Of a stretch of 32,252 nt of DNA, positions 19,051 to 28,985 are shown one piece after another. The stretch comes from Chara braunii (Eukaryota; Streptophyta; Charophyceae; Charales; Characeae), in contig BFEA01000851.1 in the NCBI GenBank assembly GCA_003427395.1, positions 184,701 to 216,952 on the forward strand, in the 5' to 3' direction. The notes below the pieces were generated by a model. The model was not told the origin of the DNA, did no database searches, and saw only the letters and a list, made by a program, of their open reading frames with translations. Position numbers and translations under genes: made by a program. How positions within the stretch are numbered: the stretch's first letter is position 1; every line of letters begins with the position of its first letter.

Positions 19051-20410
19051 AAAGTCCCTCAGGGTACGGCCCCTACACCGGCCTTGAAACTCAGGCAGCG
19101 AACCAGGGTTTTGGGAACAACCTATATATAGATTGTTCCCACGCCAGCCTCAGCAGGCTGCTGCGCGCCAGCCCCTGGCACACTTCAGCATTGGCAAGAG
19201 CTGCCTCCTCGGCCTGCTCGCCCTAGTCAGGAGGCAGGCCGAGGAAGTACTTAGGGACTTCCCAGGCACTTTACGGGTAGGCAGTCGGTCAGTTGTAGTC
19301 TTCAGGATTCGGGAGCAGTACTCTGGAGGGAGCGTTGTAGTAGTAGTGGTAGCGTTAGATTGTAGTCTTCAGCGCTGGGCGCAGTAGGTAGCTGTAGTCC
19401 CCAGCGCTGGTCGCCATAGCTAGATAGTGGTAGAGAGAGATTGGGCGGAGGCCAGGAGTACTTACCTGCAGCGCCGTTGCTCCAGCTTCGTCTTCGAGGT
19501 ACCTGCAGCACAGCGCCAACAACATCACAGGTTAGTACCTGGTTCGTAACAGTGAGAGAGAGAGAGTTCTCTTCTTCCTCTTCTCAGTCCACCATCTTCT
19601 TCTACCCCTCTCCACATCTGACTTCCCTGGAGTTGCAGACTACGAGAGAAGAGATACCGAGCTTGGTGACATTGGACCCAGACTCGACTTTTGGGGACTT
19701 CAGACATGGTGACGAGGGATTATTTGGGATTGGTGACCAAGACTTGGTGTTAACGACATTCCCATCTCTCTCCTTCCTTTTGTCAGATCCTTTCCTCTTC
19801 GTCTGTGTATGTCTGGATCTAGCGCTTTCTTCTTGTGTGCAGCGCCAGGCTCCTTCACACTGAGTGATGGATACAATGCATGTGTAGTTTGAGTTCAAAC
19901 ATTGGTTGGGCTAGATGATAGTGTTCTAGTTCTCTGCGTCGCTACTTGATACTTACGTGAATGAGGTCAGTCCCAGTCAGGTCAGTCTTTGTATCAAAGT
20001 CTTCCCTGCGCTCTTCAACATCTTTATGTATGAATGAGAATGTACATTGCTTGACGAGATTCTACTCGTACCGCATTGTCTATTCAGTCCTTTTCATCAC
20101 ATTGCGGATTCTCGTTTTATTGCATACATTGCATATCTGTGCATGTAACATCTTCCCTCTCCTCCTCCTTCGTCTCTCTCCTCTCTCCCTTCGTCCGTGT
20201 ATGATCTCAGCCCCTGGCCCCTTTGTCTGTAACTCGAGGCCAGGGCATTCACACCCTGATGAATTTTTGAGAGTGTTCGATTGCGGTCCGAGTCAGGTCT
20301 GAGTCAGTCCAAGGTATCTCAAGTCTTCCGCTTGCATTGAACTCTGTATAATCTGGTCGGTTCTAGGAATCTGCACCATACTTATGACTGTGTTTCACGA
20401 GTATGCAACA
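19051..20410 (+). mobile_element. Element B' LTR, 5'-truncated
   Basis: From the phrase GGCC-TGAAACTCAGGCA on, this sequence follows the LTR of element B block by block: a palindromic TATA region, GGAGGCAGGCCGAGG, GCGCTGGGCGCAGTAGGTAG, GAGACTACGAG-type text and CACACTGAGTGATGGA. It ends in ATGCAACA at 20410, just before a PBS. The first part of the LTR (TGTTACATG... and most hairpins) is missing, replaced at 19050 by the element A repeat. It lacks the exact identity expected of a copy of B, so it is a separate, older or sister element. Confidence 0.8.
19113..19140 (+). promoter_or_regulatory. TATA box inside a near-palindrome, B' LTR
   Basis: CTATATATA (19122-19130) lies in the centre of an inverted repeat with arms GGGAACAA and TTGTTCCC. 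Element B has a 12-bp hairpin with the same arms at the same place but without the TATA run. It is the likely core promoter of B'. Confidence 0.5.
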
Positions 20411-20411
20411 G

Positions 20412-20423
20412 TTTGGTATCGGA
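20412..20423 (+). promoter_or_regulatory. Primer binding site of B' (initiator tRNA-Met type)
   Basis: TTTGGTATCGGAG directly follows the LTR end. TGGTATC is the complement of the 3' end of plant initiator tRNA-Met, the commonest primer of plant LTR retrotransposons; the following bases differ somewhat from the full consensus TGGTATCAGAGC. Confidence 0.75.
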
Positions 20424-20447
20424 GTAGACCAGTATTGGATGACTCAC

Positions 20448-20488
20448 CATTGATTGATTCATTGATTCATTGATTCATTGATTGATTA
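20448..20488. repeat. Tetranucleotide microsatellite (ATTG/ATTC)
   Basis: CATTGATTGATTCATTGATT and similar text repeats over about 40 bp shortly after the PBS of B'. Confidence 0.85.
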
Positions 20489-20626
20489 CCTATACCCGCA
20501 TTCTGTTATCAGTAAATCGCAAGTTGCAAAAAAAAATTCTTTTTCTCGTACTTTCATGGTTAATTAGGTCGTTAAAAGTATAATTTTAGGTTTGCGACAT
20601 TTCTCCATATCGTGCAATTAGGAAAT

Positions 20627-21067
20627 CGCTAATTACGAGTAAACCTAATTAGCGCTAATCAGCATTATTCCTAACCGAATCCAAACGACCTACCTAACCT
20701 ATAGGAAGTAAGTGTCAGCCAGGCACCGCGCCAATCAAGGCCGATCGGGCCTGAGCAAGGCCATATTCTAACTGCATTTTCACGGAACTTTCACTTTTTG
20801 CAAGCTGCATCTTTTTTTTTGCGTTTGAAAGGTTGAATCTTTCCAGCAAATTGTGCATCTTCCTGCTACCATTCATCTCTACTTAATGAGTGACCTCGTG
20901 ATGATGCTAAATTCTTCTGACGAAATTTCGTGGAAACTTTGAAAGTTATGTCTAAATGTTTAAACTTGCTTAAACTTATTCATTTCTTTTATGCAAGTTT
21001 AAATATTCTTGATTAAATATTTTACGTTTGTGAAATTCATTATTACAAATGTAAATATTTAATCAAG
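20627..21067. repeat. AT-rich leader of B' with three long inverted repeats
   Basis: CGCTAATTA at 20627-20635 pairs with 20646-20654. TTTAAACTTGC at 20959-20969 pairs perfectly with 20993-21003. A 23-24 bp stem with one bulge and one mismatch lies at 21008-21032 against 21045-21067, starting CTTGATTAAATATTT. The stretch 20490-21170 has no coding frame of note. In the RNA these would form hairpins ahead of gag. Confidence 0.8.
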
Positions 21068-21305
21068 TATTTAATCTTTTCCCGAAATTAAAATTTTATT
21101 AATTCCTATTTTTTGATTAAAATTTTATTTAATTTCCCAAAATTCGAAAATTCGTCGGGGGAGGGGGGGAATTTTTTTCTCTTGATTGGTGTCAAGGTCA
21201 GGGCGGAACGGGACTGTCTGTGCATTGTTTGCCTGCCCTCCCTTCTTCCCACCCCTACCTTCTCTTCCTCTTCTCGGTCCTACAGACTGCAATCTCCGGA
21301 CAGCG

Positions 21306-21448
21306 GAGTGCCACATCAGCACAGTGACACGTCAGCAGAGTGACACGTCAGCAGAGTGACATGTCAGAGTGCCACATCAGCAGAGTGCCACCTCAGCACA
21401 GTGCCACGTTAGCAGAGTGCCATGTCAGCAGAGTGCCACGTCAGCAGA
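21306..21448 (+). repeat. Tandem array of CCACRTCAGCAGAGTG-like units (B' leader)
   Basis: About nine units of 14-16 bp, mostly GTGCCACGTCAGCAGA or variants (ACATCAGC, ACGTTAGC, ATGTCAGC). On the minus strand the unit carries TGACGTGG. The array lies about 120 bp before the gag ATG. The same kind of array is in the leader of element B. Confidence 0.9.
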
Positions 21449-21567
21449 AACGTGCAGCCGGACACCAAATGCGCCGCAGCCAACGATTGGGAGAGCGCGG
21501 ATCCAAGGCAGCCAAGCCCCAACAGGGACCCAAGGCACTGCAGATCCCGCACAAGCGTCGCACAGCC

Positions 21568-23048
21568 ATGGCTGCAGCAGCCGGCCACGCCGACAGCAAC
21601 ATGCCAAGCAGTCCCAAGAGGCCGGTTCCCCCTCCTGTGCCAGTTCAACGGGCAGACGAAGACGCACTTGCGTTTCTTGAGCGTCTCCAACAGTACACGG
21701 AGACCAATGCCACCGAACTCTGCACATGGAGAAGGAGAATGCCGCCCGACGGGAAGCCATCCGACTCCAACAAGAAGCGGAACAGGCAGCACGTCAGCAG
21801 GCCGCTGCCGACTCTGCAGCAGCTGCACGGCAGCAGCAGCAGCAGCTCGAGGCAAGTCAGACTCAGGCTCGGTTCCAGGCTGCCATGAATCTTCTCCACG
21901 AAGAAGCCGCATACGGCAGAGTACTTCGACAGGAGCACTTCCGAGCAACTGAGGAGCAAGAAGAACCAACCGAGGACGAGAGAAATAGGGAAACTACAGC
22001 AGTCTTGATTGAGAACCTGCTGTACACGTGCAATTGGCAGCAACGTGAACTATTGGCTATGCGGCAGGTCCTCATCCGCCATGAAGGCAACTTCAAGGCA
22101 ATGGATCAGAACATCACTGCCCTGCAGGCCGACACCGGTGTGCTGCAGGCCGCCGACAGCCAACAGCAGGCCATCAACGACCGACTGCAGAACTCCGTCG
22201 ATGCCGGGATGGCACCACTGTCCGCAGTCGAGTCAACGGACGGTGCAGTTTCAGACAGCAGCCCAGCTTTGGCCGCTCAAGCCAAACAGCTCGATGAGCG
22301 AATCAATCACATTGTCGCATCCCTTGGCGACATCAGCAAGTTTGCTGGAGCGTCGACAGTCAGCAATCAGCTGCAGTCGCTCAGCGACCGCGTCGACCAA
22401 CGACCGGCCGCTGCCGCCAAGGAATGGAAGATGCCGAACTTCAAGATCGAGAAGTTCGACGATTACCAGAAGACTGATCAGCTGCAATGGTGGATGGCGT
22501 TCAACACGGAGGCCGACGTACATCATACTCCGCCCCTACGGCGGATGGACGCATTGTACCTCCAACTTATAGGCGGGGCGCAAGCATTCATGACGCACAT
22601 GGCCGTCACGCTCGAATGTACCATCGCCACCCTCCACACGAAGATCACGTGGGAGGAGTTTGAAAAGAAGTGGAAGACCCGGTTCATGATGAACAACGAC
22701 AAGCCTCGCGCCTTGAACAAGATCTTCCACATCTTCTAAGGCCAGCAACCTTCGCGGGAATGGCTGACGGAGTGGCAAAGACTCGTCGCCACCCCGGAGT
22801 TGAACCTGCCATTTGACTCAATCCGAGGCGAGTTCTTCGCCCGATCTTGCGACGCCTTGACAGCTGCTCTCGGCAGCGAATTCGAGTATAAGAACTTTGA
22901 TGACATGATCGCCAAAGCTAGAGAACTTATCCAAGGTAACCGGCGTGCGACTAACAAGGCCCGCCAACAGCCCGGTTATGTGGAGAAAGGCAAGGGACAA
23001 CGGACGCCGCAAGTAGCAGCAGTCCAGCAAGGAACAAGTGAGGACCAC
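21568..23048 (+). pseudogene. gag: Element B' gag, frameshifted, one stop, cut by element B
   Basis: Coding begins at ATG 21568 (MAAAAGHADSNMPSSPKRP). It changes frame near 21720 and then runs on with a Gln/Ala-rich helical part (AARQQAAADSAAAARQQQQQ) likely to be a coiled coil. The capsid domain follows: WKMPNFKIEKFDD, LQWWMAFNTEAD, YLQLIGGAQAFM, ITWEEFEKKWKTRF (retrotransposon gag domain type). A TAA at 22737-22739 interrupts it, and the same frame resumes (GQQPSREWLTEWQRLVATPE). The frame is cut at 23048 in TSEDHC by the LTR of element B, before any zinc knuckle. No pol of B' remains in the window. Confidence 0.8.
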
Positions 23049-23110
23049 TGTTACATGCTGCGCCTGCACACGAGGGCCATTTTCCAGGCCCGGCGTCCCT
23101 CAGGCTGAAA

Positions 23111-23344
23111 GCCTGAAATTCAGGCTTAAAGCCTGAAAACCAGGGCCTACAGGCCCTGTGACTGTTCAGCCCGAAAGCCTGAAAACAAGGGCCTACAGTC
23201 CCTGTGTCGTTTCAGACTAAAAATGGCAATAGCCTTTTTAGCCTGAAACGAAGGGCCATTTTCGGTCGTTCATCAGAACGACCGGCCCTGAAACTCAGGC
23301 ACCGAACCAGGGTTTCGGGAACAGGCTATTCTTAGCCTGTTCCC
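23111..23344 (+). repeat. Hairpin cluster in U3 of the B LTR
   Basis: GCCTGAA/TTCAGGC at 23111-23125; CAGGGCCT/AGGCCCTG at 23141-23158; GGTCGTTC/GAACGACC with a 4-nt loop at 23264-23283; GGGAACAGGCTA/TAGCCTGTTCCC (12 bp perfect, loop TTCT) at 23317-23344. GCCTGAAA is repeated several more times between them. The 3' LTR keeps them (30601-30830). Confidence 0.9.
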
Positions 23345-23406
23345 ACGCCAGCCTCAGCAGAGGCTGCAGCTCCAGCCTCTGGCACACTTCGGCATTGGCA
23401 AGAGCA

Positions 23407-23587
23407 GCCTCCTCGGCCTGGCTCGCCCTTCAGGCAGTCAGGAGGCAGGCCGAGGTAGTACATAGGGACTTCCCATGCACTTCACGGGCAGGCAGGNGCC
23501 TCCTCGGCCTGGCTCGCCCTTCAGGCAGTCAGGAGGCAGGCCGAGGTAGTACATAGGGACTTCCCATGCACTTCACGGGCAGGCAGG
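23407..23587. repeat. Perfect 90-bp duplication around one N (probable assembly artefact)
   Basis: 23407-23496 and 23498-23587 are identical and separated by a single N. The 3' LTR and the B' LTR have this segment once. This is the signature of two contig ends that overlap but were not merged. Confidence 0.9.
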
Positions 23588-24432
23588 AGGCAGTTGTAGT
23601 CTTCAGGATTCGGCAGCAGCACTCTGGAGGGAGCGCTACAGGAGTAGTAGTAGCGTTAGCTTTAGTCTCCAGTGCTGGGCGCAGTAGGTAGCTGTAGTCT
23701 CCAGCCCTGGGCGCCATAGCTAGGATAGCACTAGAGAGAGAGAGATTGGGAGGAGGCCTTGGGTACCTACCTGCAGCGTCGTTGCACCAGCTTTGTCTTC
23801 GAGGTACCTGCAGCACAGCGCCAACTTCACAGGTTAGTACCTGGCTCGTAACAGAGAGAGAGAGAGTTCTTCTTCTTCCTCTTCTTAGTCCACCATCTCC
23901 CTCTCACCCTCTCATCATATGACTTCACTGCATCTGCAGACTACGAGAGAAGAGAGAAAGAGCTTGGTGACATTGGACCCAGACTCGACTTTTGGCTTCA
24001 GACATTGCAACGAGGGATTATTTGGGACTCGTGACAAGGACTTGGTGTTGACGACATCCCCATCTCTCCCTCTCCTCTTCGTCTGATCCCCTCCTCTTCG
24101 TCTGTGTATATTTGGACCTGGCGCTCTCTTCCTGTGTACAGCGCCAAGCTCCTTCACACTTTGTGATGGACACGATGTATGTTTGGTCTGCGTTCAAACA
24201 TTGATTGGGCTAGCATTCTAGCATTCTGCTTCGCTATCTCTTACTACGTGAATGAGGTCAGTCCCGGTCAGGTCAAGCTTTGTATCTAAGTCTTCCCCGC
24301 GCTATTCAGCACCATTTTGTATGTATTGGAATGCACATTGCTTGTTGAGATTCTACTTGCACTGCATTGTCCATTCAGTCCTTTTCATCACATTGCGGAT
24401 CCTCGGTTAACGCCCAACTGGGCATGTAACAG

Positions 24433-24444
24433 TTGGTATCGGTG
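24433..24444 (+). promoter_or_regulatory. Primer binding site of element B (initiator tRNA-Met type)
   Basis: TTGGTATCGGTGC begins one base after the LTR end; TGGTATC matches the complement of the plant initiator tRNA-Met 3' end. Confidence 0.8.
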
Positions 24445-25194
24445 CACCGCACGTGAATCAGGACAACCTGATCTGACACGTGTGTGGGGACTAGGTAGCT
24501 GATTAGTCTTCAGTGATTGATTAGAGCACACTAGTTAGCCCCCAAAATCACGATTTTGACCTTACTGCTGAAAATCAATTTTTTTTTTCTTTTCTTGGAT
24601 TTTGTTTTCTCGTTATTCTGTTGTAGCGCAACATCTGAAATTTCCATTTTTTGTTTTCCTTCTGAAATTTCGAAATTTCGTTGTTAAAAAATCCGGAATA
24701 TTCTTCTTTTCGAAAATTTTGATTTCCTGTTGCATTTTTCGTTACTTAGAAATTCGGAATATCTTATTTTTCGAAATTCGTTTTTCTGAAAATGGTACGG
24801 GAAATCCCTCCTGCAGGTATTATTTTCCAAACTGCGAATACTCTCATCTGAGTAAATCCAAATATTTGTCATTTCTTTTCGGAATTTTTTTCGCAGTTCT
24901 AGGATCTTGTCAGTCAGTTCTATAAAATCATTTGCAGTCTAAAGTCTAAATTTTTCTTTCATTGATCATTTCGAACTTTAAGGGAGGTTGGGAGACCTAC
25001 TGAACTTGCAGAAGTCGGGATTTTTTTATTTTTCTTGAATTTTTTTTGCAAAGTTCAAACTTTTCTTTTTTGATTAGTGGCTCCTTATCTGGGGGATTCT
25101 TCCCACCCACCCTCCCCACCTATGTTGTTGCCACCTCTCGCCTTACCTTCTCTATCCATCTCCGGGTACCCCCTGCGACGACATTGGTGAGTTT
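24445..25194 (+). other. Element B leader, AT-rich, non-coding
   Basis: About 750 bp rich in T and in phrases such as GAAATTTCGAAATTTCG, CGGAATAT and TTTTCGAAA, which give many short self-complementary pieces. No coding frame is credible. Confidence 0.7.
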
Positions 25195-25376
25195 CCACGT
25201 CAGCAGGCCACGTCAGCAGGCCACGTCAGCAGACTACGTCAGCAAGACACGCCAGTAGACTACGTCAGCAAGTCATGCCAGCAAACCACGTCAGCAGACC
25301 ACGTCAGCAGGCCACGTCAGCAGGACACGTCAGAGGCCACGTCAGCCGACAGCGCAGGAAATACCACGTCAGCAAG
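25195..25376 (+). repeat. Tandem array of CCACGTCAGCAG units (B leader)
   Basis: CCACGTCAG occurs eight times exactly and several times with one change (TACGTCAG, ACACGTCAG, CATGCCAG), spaced mostly 15 bp. Minus-strand reading gives TGACGTGG. The array ends about 40 bp before the gag ATG. Confidence 0.92.
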
Positions 25377-25418
25377 CCCCCGGCCTGGTATATGCTGTTG
25401 CGGTCACATACAACCGTC

Positions 25419-26965
25419 ATGGACCAGGGGTCCGGAGAAGCAGACGAGGCCTATCAGGCCCGGATGCTGGCTTGGAGTACCAAAACAAAGAAACGGGCAC
25501 ACGACGCAGCTGCAGCAGCGAAGAAGAAGGCAGAGGACGCCGAGCAGGCACGTCTGCACTTGAACAACAGCGCCACCATGACGAGGCAGCACCAAGGGCT
25601 GCCGATGAAGAAAGAAACCAACGTCGTGAGAAGATATTTAGCGAAGAGCAGACTTTGCTCACAATGGCAGCGGCATGGCGGACCGAGGCCGAGAACGGCA
25701 AGTTGGAGGATTGCGAAAACAAGATCGCTCTCCTCCTCTCGCATCTCACAGACTTCCTGGCAACCTGCATCACACAGCAGGAGGATATCCACAGCCTTGA
25801 CGACTCGCTAGCTCAAGTACAAGGCCGCCTTCAGCAGCTGGAGCAGCGACCTGTCGCCGCCCCCGATGCAAGCTCTTCCAATACCTCCGATCGCCTCGAG
25901 GTATTGGAGACGGACGTCGGCTCCCTCAAGGATGGCGTGCAATTACAGCAGACCGCGACACAACAATTGGAACAGCAGATCTGCACGACCGCCAACACCT
26001 CAAGTTCGGAACCACGCGAGACAACTCCAAAGTTTGACGGGCAGGAGATCTTCTGCGACTCGATGAAGACAAATCCGGTTCCATGGTTCCCCAAGTTCGA
26101 GCTCACGCTACAACTACAGAACGTCAAAGAACACAAGCACCACGCATACCTACACTCTCTACAGCTACACAACGTCAAAGAACACAAGCACCACGCATAC
26201 TTACACTCTTGCTCAGGGGGCGCGTGCCAGGCTTGGTTGGACAATCTCTTGTCCAAGTACGGAGTGGTGGCTGCTGACTTGCACACCAAGATCAGTTGAG
26301 ATGATCTGAAGGCGGCGTGGCACAAGCGGTTCCAAGTCGAGCCGCCCGAGATCAAGGCTATGGACAAGCCCATGGTCTTCGAGCAAGGCACGCTGCCAAG
26401 TACGGACTGGATCGCCAAGTACCAACGCTTGACGTCAGTCCCAGACATCCAGATGGGCTTCAAAGCCATCCACCACTACTTCATCTCAAGGTCATGTCCG
26501 GCATTAAGCAATGCCCTGACGCCCGTCGAGGACACCTTGACGACTACGGCGGAACTTTTTGACAAGGCCGCGCAGATCATCATTACGAACAAGGAGGCTA
26601 AGAACCTGTGTTCGTCTGCGGCACGCCCGAGCAGGGACCAGCATCGACCAAGAGTGGCCATGGTCGCGGCAGCAACGCCGTTTGACCAAACCAGCGAGGT
26701 TGTGTCTGCCAGTGAAGGGGACAGACTGGCCGCCGCCCGGGAAGGTGGCCGCCCCGGCAGAGGCCGAGGACGCTGCAAGACGAAGACACACACCGCATCT
26801 AGCCCCGGGCCCGGCGCAGCAGCTCCAGCCCCTTGGTCCCAATACGGCATCTCCGAGCAAGCGTTCAAGGCGCACACGAGATTCCACTATTGCTTATGGT
26901 GCAACAGTGATCTTCATCAGACACTAGTCTGCCCATTGAAAGGCAAGGGCAAACAGAGAAACTGA
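25419..26965 (+). pseudogene. gag: Element B gag with CCHC knuckle, frameshift and stop
   Basis: It starts at ATG 25419 (MDQGSGEADEAYQARMLAW). A basic, Ala/Lys-rich helix follows, and the frame changes near 25555 into EQQRHHDEAAPRAADEERNQ. The middle is Gln-rich and coiled-coil-like (VQGRLQQLEQRP). The capsid part (FDGQEIF, PWFPKFELTL, YLHSCSGGACQAWL, LKAAWHKRF, DWIAKYQRL) contains a TGA at 26297-26299 and an exact-frame 17-residue tandem duplication (26108-26158 and 26159-26209). A Gly/Arg-rich stretch precedes the zinc knuckle CLWCNSDLHQTLVC (C-x2-C-x4-H-x4-C), and the frame stops at 26965. Confidence 0.85.
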
Positions 26966-27040
26966 GCACCGCCGAAAGTGACTCGACAACACTCTCGACG
27001 CCTCCGGAACCGGTTTCTTCACGAGTAACCGGCCTTCATT

Positions 27041-28985
27041 ATGAGGCGCACGCAGAATAGTCCTCCTCTTCTACTTTCTTTTGAGGACTATGCTGCCCGG
27101 CTCGTTCCTATGCTGGGTACTCAAGCTCAAGGACAAGACGTGTGTGTGGTTTCTTCTCCGTCCGGCAGCGGCGACATATCGTCTTCAAGTGGTTCTTCAC
27201 GGGATTCGGCGCGTGAGTTCAACATAGAGGTATTGGACCCGCTTACGTCCGAGGACTTTGCATGGCTTCCTCTCCCGACCACAGGCTGCCTGCCGAGACC
27301 GCAATGCGCAACACTATGCGCTCATCTCCACACTTACTTATCCTTCTATGCACCACCAACTTCGGCGACGGATGACGAAGTCGCGGTAGGGGACATCCTT
27401 GCGTATACTACCAAGGTTGCCCGCGAGTTTCGCACGCAGCGGTACGATGACAACAACGCACCGCTCATGTATGTCCGCATCCAGGTTGGGCAAGCGTCCT
27501 GCACCGCTTTGCTGGATAGCGGCGCGTCTCGCAATTTCATGAGTCAATCCTTTATGCAAAGGGTTGGCCTTGGCGCACAAGTTCGGAGGAAGGCAAACCC
27601 GACGGCGATCAAGTTGGCGGATGGGAAAACGCAGCAACTTCTCGACCGATACATCGAGGCTGTACCGATTTATTTCGCACCTTATGCATGCGAACCGGTG
27701 ACATTCGATATTCTTGACACGGACTTCGTCATCATTCTGGGAATGCCTTGGCTTGCAAGTGCGGATCACACGGTCAACTTCCATCGGCGGACTCTTAGCG
27801 TCCGTGATGCCTTCGGCGCGGAAGTGGCGTGTACTATTCCTCTACCGCACCCTTCAATTTGGTGCCAAGTGGTGACGGCCAAATCATTCAGGGCGACTTG
27901 CGGTTACGAGCAGCTCGAGGAGATCGGCGTATGTTTCCTACGGACCGTCGCGGTAACCGACGCTTCACCCACGGACTTGTCTCCGGATCCCCAGGTGGTG
28001 CGGTGGCTGGACGAGTTCGCCGACATCTTCGAGACACCTCCCGGTGTGGTGCCGGACCGGCCGATCTCTCACGAGATCATTCTTGAGGTCGGTGCCGTGC
28101 CGCCGAAAGGTTGCATCTATCGGATGAGTGAGGAGGAGCTTGAGGTCCTCCGCGCACAACTCGACGACTTGTTGGCCAAGGGCTGGATCCGCCCTAGCAG
28201 CTCCCCATATGGAGCACCAGTTTTCTTCGTTCGGAAGAAGAACAAGGATCTACGACTGTGTATCGACTACCGCAAGCTCAACGCGCAAACCGTCAAGAAT
28301 GTGAGGCCTCTTCCTCGCATCGACGATCTTCTTGAGCGACTGGGCGGCGCGAAGTATTTTTCTAAGTTGGATTTGAAATCGGGATATCATCAAATCTCGA
28401 TCCGGCCGAATGATCGCTACAAATCCGGGTTCAAGACGTGGTACGGGCATTTTGAGTGGGTGGTCATGCCTTTTGGCCTCACCAACGCCCCGACGACCTT
28501 TCAAGCGACAATGACCAATGAGTCCCGTGCAATGTTGGACCGGTTCGTGCTGGTCTACTTAGACGATATTCTAGTCTATAGCCGGACTTTGGAGGATCAT
28601 CTGGGGCATCTTCGACGAGTGTTGGAAACGCTCCGCCGCGCCAAGTACAAGGCCAACCACGACAAGTGCGAATTTGTCCGGCAAGAGTTGGAATACTTGG
28701 GCCATTTTGTCACACCGCGGGGCATCAGTCCGCTATCGGACAAGACTCAAGCCATCCAAGAGTGGTCGGAGCCTCGGAACGTCACGGATGTCCGCTCGTT
28801 CCTTGGTCTCGCCGGCTACTACCAGCGTTTCATCAAAGGCTACTCAAAGATCGCGGCCCACTTGACCAAGCTTCAATGCGAGGATCGGCCGTTTGACTTC
28901 GGAGAGGAGGCGCGGGAATCATTTTTGACTCTCAAAGCCGCGCTATTATCTGCGGAGGTCTTGCGGATATACGACCCGCTTTTGC
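27041..28985 (+). pseudogene. pol: Element B protease and reverse transcriptase
   Basis: From ATG 27041, in the same frame as gag but separated from it by stops at 26963 and about 27025. The protease has LLDSGASRNFMS (catalytic Asp codon 27515) and IILGMPWL. The RT has SPYGAPVFFVRKKNKDLRLC, DYRKLNAQTVKN, FSKLDLKSGYHQI, MPFGLTNAPTTFQ, the catalytic YLDD at 28556-28567, LEYLGH and RSFLGLAGYYQRFIKGYS. All blocks expected of a Ty3/Gypsy RT are present. Near 28985 the coding shifts frame at the start of RNase H (after LRIYDPL). The DSGA and YLDD residues are intact, so loss of function comes from frameshift and stops, not active-site change. Confidence 0.93.

Larger units (their letters stand above)
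23049..24431 (+). mobile_element. Element B 5' LTR
   Basis: It starts TGTTACATG at 23049 and ends CATGTAACA at 24431, with the PBS straight after. The 1,383 bp include a perfect 90-bp duplication around a single N at 23497, so the true length is probably about 1,292 bp. The left part holds dense hairpins; the right part holds conserved blocks shared with the B' LTR. Confidence 0.95.

Noticed and set aside
21409-21969. Overlapping frames of 100-190 codons on both strands over the B' array and gag start
   Set aside because: They shadow the gag frame and the tandem array; only the gag frame has family motifs.
25195-25376. CRISPR-like short repeats
   Set aside because: A 15-bp tandem repeat with no spacers, in a retrotransposon leader.
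25831-26469. Minus-strand frame of 212 codons
   Set aside because: Antisense shadow of element B gag.
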